From the IMG/VR virus record IMGVR_UViG_3300021378_000007, positions 1 to 64,000 of that record: a DNA stretch of 64,000 nucleotides; one strand, 5' to 3'. The notes beneath the pieces were generated by a model. It was not told the origin of the DNA, made no database searches, and saw only the letters and a list, made by a program, of their open reading frames with translations. Made by a program: the position numbers and the translations under genes. This DNA is from a virus. Positions 60,360-64,000 of the stretch are shown here, in pieces. Positions within the stretch are counted from its first letter, which is position 1, and the number at the start of each line of letters is the position of its first letter.

Positions 60360-60367
60360 TATTTATA
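60360..60367 (-). promoter_or_regulatory. late promoter box for gene 25, TATAAATA
   Basis: A perfect late box ending five bases before the gene 25 ATG, in the short gap after gene 5. Confidence 0.7.
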
Positions 60368-60381
60368 CGTTCTTACAGCGC

Positions 60382-61701
60382 TTATGCATCGGGAACACTT
60401 GTATTTTTCTTCTTACCAGCATTTGAACCTGAACCAGTATCTTGTGAAGTTGCTTTGTGTTTATGGGTTGCAAGTGTTGGGCCATTTCCAGCATCAGTTG
60501 ATATATCACCAACTGCATCAATTGTGGAGTCATTTGTCTGAGCACCAGTGATATGAACCGTACCGTCAACTGTTAAATTTGTAGTCATTTTTGTAGTTGG
60601 TGAAGTGAATGTTGTGTTACCCACTACATCTGCATTTAATGTTCCACCTATCTGTGCATCTACATTACCATCAATGACCTCGGATACATTACCCTTAACA
60701 TATAAGTCAACGTTTCCTTCCATAACCTTAGTGTCAACATTACCCTTGAGTACTGTTGTAGATACATTACCTGTATTCACATTGATAGTGACATTACCTT
60801 TTTCTACAGTTATATCAGCATTACCTGCTATATAAAGTTTGTCGTCCTTTGCAATTACTTGATAGTTATCATTTACTATACGTTGCACCACACTACCATC
60901 GGGATGGATTTCCTGAAACGTTCCTGAACGATGTTCAATCGCTAGTCTTTCTAGTGTAGGAGTGTCATCAATTTCTATCAAGTGACCCGATTCAGTTTCT
61001 ATTGTTTTGTTAAAAGGATATATTGGTGCCGCTACTGAAGGTATCATACCCATCGGTGTATCGGGTTTGGAGTTAACTGCACTTATATCTCTACTAGTGT
61101 AATCTTTATCTCCTGTTGCGGATTGAGATACATCTGTCTTATCATAATACAAAGGATAGTAAGGCAAATCCGTCTCTGTAAGTTCTAATTCTGTTATTGT
61201 AGACCCTGTACCATCTACGAGATTTATCTCAATCTCTTTAGGTTTCTTGGGGAACTCATCTAAACCTTTCTCTAAACCAAATGTACGATTTGGAGATTGT
61301 GCAGGCGAAGCGCCATCGGGGGTGTCAGCATAGTCTGCTGATGTTAATCTACGTGGGTCATTAAATCCTTTGATGACCTCTCTCTTTATTAACTCATCGG
61401 TTATAGATTCTTTATATCCTTGAGCAGGAATCCCAGCAACAGACCCTGTTACTACAAAATCTTGTTGGACATTTTCATCTCTAAAGTAACCAATAACAGT
61501 AGACCCCTCAACGAGTCCGTGTTGTGTTCCGAATCCCGATAGTCCAGCAGAAGTTGTTGGTAGAATAACTTGAGACCATGACAAATCGGGGGTTGCAATC
61601 ATCTGTTTATCATCTGTATGTAAACCATGTACACGAACTCTAACACGACCAATCTTCAATGGGTCGTTACGGTCTTCTACTATACCATAAAACATTTTCA
61701 T
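60382..61701 (-). CDS. 5: baseplate hub spike protein, gp5-like without a lysozyme domain
   Basis: This is a 439-residue protein (T4 575). The N-terminal OB fold reads FYGIVEDRNDPLKIGRVRVRVHGLHTDDKQ, followed by DLSWSQVILPTTSAGLSGFGTQHGLVEGSTVIGYF. After a linker with ESGHLIEIDDTPTLERLAIEHRSGTFQEIHPDGSVV comes a needle-like beta prism (ADITVEKGNVTINVNTGNVSTTV, KGNVDTKVMEGNVDLYV, DGNVDAQIGGTLNADVVGNTTF). The lysozyme domain that splits the T4 protein between OB fold and needle is not seen. The ATG overlaps the hub gene's TAA as TAATG. The C-terminus is His/Lys-rich (THKHKATSQD). Confidence 0.88.
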   Translation of the reverse strand: MKMFYGIVEDRNDPLKIGRVRVRVHGLHTDDKQMIATPDLSWSQVILPTTSAGLSGFGTQHGLVEGSTVIGYFRDENVQQDFVVTGSVAGIPAQGYKESITDELIKREVIKGFNDPRRLTSADYADTPDGASPAQSPNRTFGLEKGLDEFPKKPKEIEINLVDGTGSTITELELTETDLPYYPLYYDKTDVSQSATGDKDYTSRDISAVNSKPDTPMGMIPSVAAPIYPFNKTIETESGHLIEIDDTPTLERLAIEHRSGTFQEIHPDGSVVQRIVNDNYQVIAKDDKLYIAGNADITVEKGNVTINVNTGNVSTTVLKGNVDTKVMEGNVDLYVKGNVSEVIDGNVDAQIGGTLNADVVGNTTFTSPTTKMTTNLTVDGTVHITGAQTNDSTIDAVGDISTDAGNGPTLATHKHKATSQDTGSGSNAGKKKNTSVPDA

Positions 61702-63164
61702 TAATCGTCCTCGGGTGCTTCCATAGTGTCTTGTGGGTTGATGGATGTTATTGATTTAGCAAAACTCTCCTTAACACACTCTATATTACATAGACCACCA
61801 TTCTCTAATACATTTCCTTGGAAACATATATCAGTAATTAAATATCTACCGTCATTCAGTTTATCTTTACTTTCTGCATTAGATGCTAGTTGCGGTTCGG
61901 GCAATTCTAACTTGATAATAGTTCCGCAACTAATATCTGTTCTAAATGGAATAGACACTACCATAGTATGTTGTTGTAGTATCTCCATCATCGATTGTCT
62001 TTCTAATTTTGCGTTGTCTTTATTCTTCTGACCTTGAAACACCTCATTTTCAGTAAGAGATGTTGATTGGTCAAATACATGTGTAGTAGTGTAATCATAG
62101 ACCACAACACTATCAAATGCTTTGTTGGGTGCTAAATTTGCATCCACCTCAGTTACATTGGGAGATACAAATTTGTCAACAATATCTTCTGTAGTAAGTG
62201 TCATCTCAGTAAAAGATTCACCACCATCTGTTAATATTATTGGATTTTTGCCAGAAACATGATTGCCCTTTTTAAAACTTTCTTCCAAGTCAAATACAAT
62301 ATCCTCTTCAATTTTCCTGACGGGGTCATACACTTTCATGGAACTAGCATACGCTCCAGCGATAGTACCTCTAAGCGTATCGAATGCTTGTGGTTTAGTG
62401 TAACTTATAATTTGTGTGTTCAAACCACTTGGGGCATTGATGTCGGTTTCTCCAGTATCTAAGTTTTCTGTTCTTGGTCTGAAAGAAAATGACAGTGGGT
62501 ATTCTTGTTCCATCATAGTGTCAATGGATTTGAACTTATACTTACCATTTAATGTTTGGAAAAAGAACATACCATTTTTAAATGATGTCTTGTTTCCTAT
62601 AGATGAGTTTTGTGTTATCCAGTCTATTATTTTAGAGACTTTCCAGTTGGGCCATATCATCTGATTGTTGTCGGGCATGGTCGTTTCCCATGAGTCGAAC
62701 TCTTCGGGTTTCATCTTAACGTCTTCTACTAAGATATTTTGTAACATCTTATCATACGAACCACGCATCGCCTTACTTACACGTACACGTTCACACGCAA
62801 ACATTCGTGGGTCACATAGTCTCAATACATACGTCTGTGTAGTATCATTGACACGGTTTATATTTGATGCCTTATATACACGAAAGTCTCTATCGATACT
62901 ATCTTCTTTAGCCGCCTTTTCTCCAGTTCCCTGTTTCATAGATATAGAAACACGTATGAACTCCTGACCAGTAAACCTGAAATTTTTAATTAGATTAAGA
63001 CCATCAATGAAGTGTACTTCTCCAGTAGTGTACTTTTTATAGATAGATTCGTACAAGCGAAATCCAGTTATGAGTTTGGTTATCTCAACGGATTCTTTAA
63101 ATTGATTGGAGAGTGTTATTGAGTTTATAAAAAACTCACCACCCTTACGGTTATCTGTTGTCAT
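61701..63164 (-). CDS. baseplate hub protein, gp27-like
   Basis: This is a 487-residue protein directly before gp5. The N-terminal region (SITLSNQFKESVEITKLITGFRLYESIYKKYTTGEVHFIDGLNLIKNFRFTGQEFIRVSI) and AGAYASSMKVYDPVRKIEEDIVFDL resemble the gp27/gpD hub fold that forms the ring holding the gp5 spike. The C-terminal part (VVSIPFRTDISCGTIIKLELPEP...GRYLITDICFQGNVLENGGLCNIECVKES) also fits the hub's second beta barrel. In T4 gene 27 is elsewhere, so the pairing with gp5 is a helpful context clue. I am sure it is a hub protein but less sure of strict gp27 orthology. Confidence 0.78.
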   Translation of the reverse strand: MTTDNRKGGEFFINSITLSNQFKESVEITKLITGFRLYESIYKKYTTGEVHFIDGLNLIKNFRFTGQEFIRVSISMKQGTGEKAAKEDSIDRDFRVYKASNINRVNDTTQTYVLRLCDPRMFACERVRVSKAMRGSYDKMLQNILVEDVKMKPEEFDSWETTMPDNNQMIWPNWKVSKIIDWITQNSSIGNKTSFKNGMFFFQTLNGKYKFKSIDTMMEQEYPLSFSFRPRTENLDTGETDINAPSGLNTQIISYTKPQAFDTLRGTIAGAYASSMKVYDPVRKIEEDIVFDLEESFKKGNHVSGKNPIILTDGGESFTEMTLTTEDIVDKFVSPNVTEVDANLAPNKAFDSVVVYDYTTTHVFDQSTSLTENEVFQGQKNKDNAKLERQSMMEILQQHTMVVSIPFRTDISCGTIIKLELPEPQLASNAESKDKLNDGRYLITDICFQGNVLENGGLCNIECVKESFAKSITSINPQDTMEAPEDD

Positions 63165-63167
63165 ATA

Positions 63168-63905
63168 TTAAACTTGCAAAAGTGATTCGTATTGGGTTAC
63201 CACAGTTTTTATATACTGTGGTTTGATTACTTTAATTTTTCTCTTATCTTCATTAAGTGCATTTTCCATTTCCCATATACTTACACTTTGAAATCCAGCC
63301 TGAGGTGTTGTGGATTTTATACCCTTACTATTAATGTAGTGTGATATGGAATCTCTTGGTTGCACTACACCTTGTACTGTAGAACTCTTGAGAGAGCCTG
63401 TTATAGTTTGGTCTGCAACCCAATCTCCAGCAGTAACTCTAAGTCGATTGTTTGATGGGTCGACCTGTAATACGTGTCCTGTTGTTGTACCTTGTGTGAC
63501 TAGTTCACCCAATAAAAATTTATTATCGGATGTGATATTGCCCTGACCATCTGTGTTGTGTGGGCCAACAATATCTGTTGAAGATGATGCGGTTAGATAT
63601 ACACCTTCATATTTTCTATCTAGATAATTATTAAAAGTGGAGTTGTCCATATACCAATCATAGTAATTATCTATCTCATTCACTAGGAATAGTACCCAGT
63701 GTAAATCACTATCTCCGTATAGTTTGGAAGCAACTATATCGGGTCTTTCACCTTCATCTAATTGATAAAATTCATAATCAATCAGTGTATTAACTTTTTG
63801 TAATTCAATCTTACCCTTACGGAAGAAATCTTTGATGTGGATAATTCTGCCATCATTAAGTTTATACTGTATCGTTGGAAAGTTTTTAAATAATTGTGAT
63901 GCCAT
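63168..63905 (-). CDS. 53: baseplate wedge protein, gp53
   Basis: This is the T4 gp53 homologue, 245 residues (T4 196). The start LFKNFPTIQYKLNDGRIIHIKDFFRKGKIELQKVNTLIDYEFYQLDEGERPDIVASKLYGDSDLHWVLFLVNEIDNYYDWYMD contains the LysM-like wedge-clamping part. The extra middle (about 120-180) is a beta module (KFLLGELVTQGTTTGHVLQVDPSNNRLRVTAGDWVADQTITGS). The C-terminal IKVIKPQYIKTVVTQYESLL is the usual end. It is followed by the hub genes, as in marine T4-like phages. Confidence 0.9.
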   Translation of the reverse strand: MASQLFKNFPTIQYKLNDGRIIHIKDFFRKGKIELQKVNTLIDYEFYQLDEGERPDIVASKLYGDSDLHWVLFLVNEIDNYYDWYMDNSTFNNYLDRKYEGVYLTASSSTDIVGPHNTDGQGNITSDNKFLLGELVTQGTTTGHVLQVDPSNNRLRVTAGDWVADQTITGSLKSSTVQGVVQPRDSISHYINSKGIKSTTPQAGFQSVSIWEMENALNEDKRKIKVIKPQYIKTVVTQYESLLQV

Positions 63906-63910
63906 AATTG

Positions 63911-64000
63911 TTATCCGTTGGTTGTATCTCTAGTGTCGAGTATACTTCGTGTACCACCACCTATACTAGTGTCTGCTTTTGGGTGTGGTGATATCATCTG
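63911..64000 (-). CDS. 3' end of an upstream gene (partial)
   Basis: On the minus strand a frame enters from the right edge and runs 29 codons to the TAA at 63911-63913, five bases before the gp53 ATG. The visible residues are polar (KADTSIGGGTRSILDTRDTTNG). It is probably the C-terminus of another baseplate or tail gene; too short to identify. Confidence 0.6.
   Translation of the reverse strand, partial: QMISPHPKADTSIGGGTRSILDTRDTTNG

Noticed and set aside
1-64000. Temperate or integrative element
   Set aside because: No integrase, repressor, attachment site or transposase is visible. The gene content and order are those of strictly lytic T4-like phages.

Overview
The window is part of the genome of a strictly lytic T4-like myovirus, most likely marine. 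It is AT-rich. Every confident gene is on the minus strand, so the reading order is from high to low coordinates. The gene order follows T4 and the marine T4-like phages: baseplate wedge and hub (53, a gp27-like hub protein, 5, 25, 6, 7, 8), neck (13, 14, 15), packaging (16, 17), tail (18, 19), head (20, 21, 22, 23), tail completion (3), recombination (uvsY, uvsW, 46, 47) and the late sigma factor (55). No integrase, transposase, CRISPR array or photosynthesis gene was seen. An AT-rich host such as SAR11 or a picocyanobacterium would fit, but the sequence does not name the host.

Layout by increasing coordinate. 1-190: a near-consensus sigma-70-type promoter for a gene beyond the left edge, and a tRNA-Arg(UCU). 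191-6117: a 2-oxoglutarate/Fe(II) dioxygenase, peptide deformylase, a 467-residue protein of unknown function, gp46/gp47 and sigma gp55. 6118-7070: five very small, mostly overlapping membrane-protein genes. 7071-10660: a small beta-rich protein, UvsW, a PKHD-type hydroxylase, UvsY and gp3. 10653-23617: the capsid, tail and packaging block. 23669-28549: an accessory block with two more dioxygenase-like enzymes, a DUF6065-like protein and a glycosyltransferase fused to a large N-terminal region. 28601-45602: an adhesin and fibre region with four genes made of short P/Y/T/N/Q-rich repeats and several beta-helical fibre genes. 45602-63905: a 2257-residue DUF4815-like structural protein and the baseplate genes. 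63911-64000: the 3' end of one more gene.

How it fits together: gp55 would direct RNA polymerase to TATAAATA-type late promoters. At seven genes this box, or a one- or two-base variant, ends exactly five bases before the start codon, which suggests leaderless late transcripts. Rho-independent terminators follow gp23, the gene at 36498 and the fibre gene at 32810.

The most unusual feature is the combination of proline/tyrosine-repeat proteins with prolyl-hydroxylase-like dioxygenases and a glycosyltransferase encoded next to them. I propose, as inference only, that the repeats are hydroxylated and glycosylated on the virion, in a manner analogous to plant extensins.
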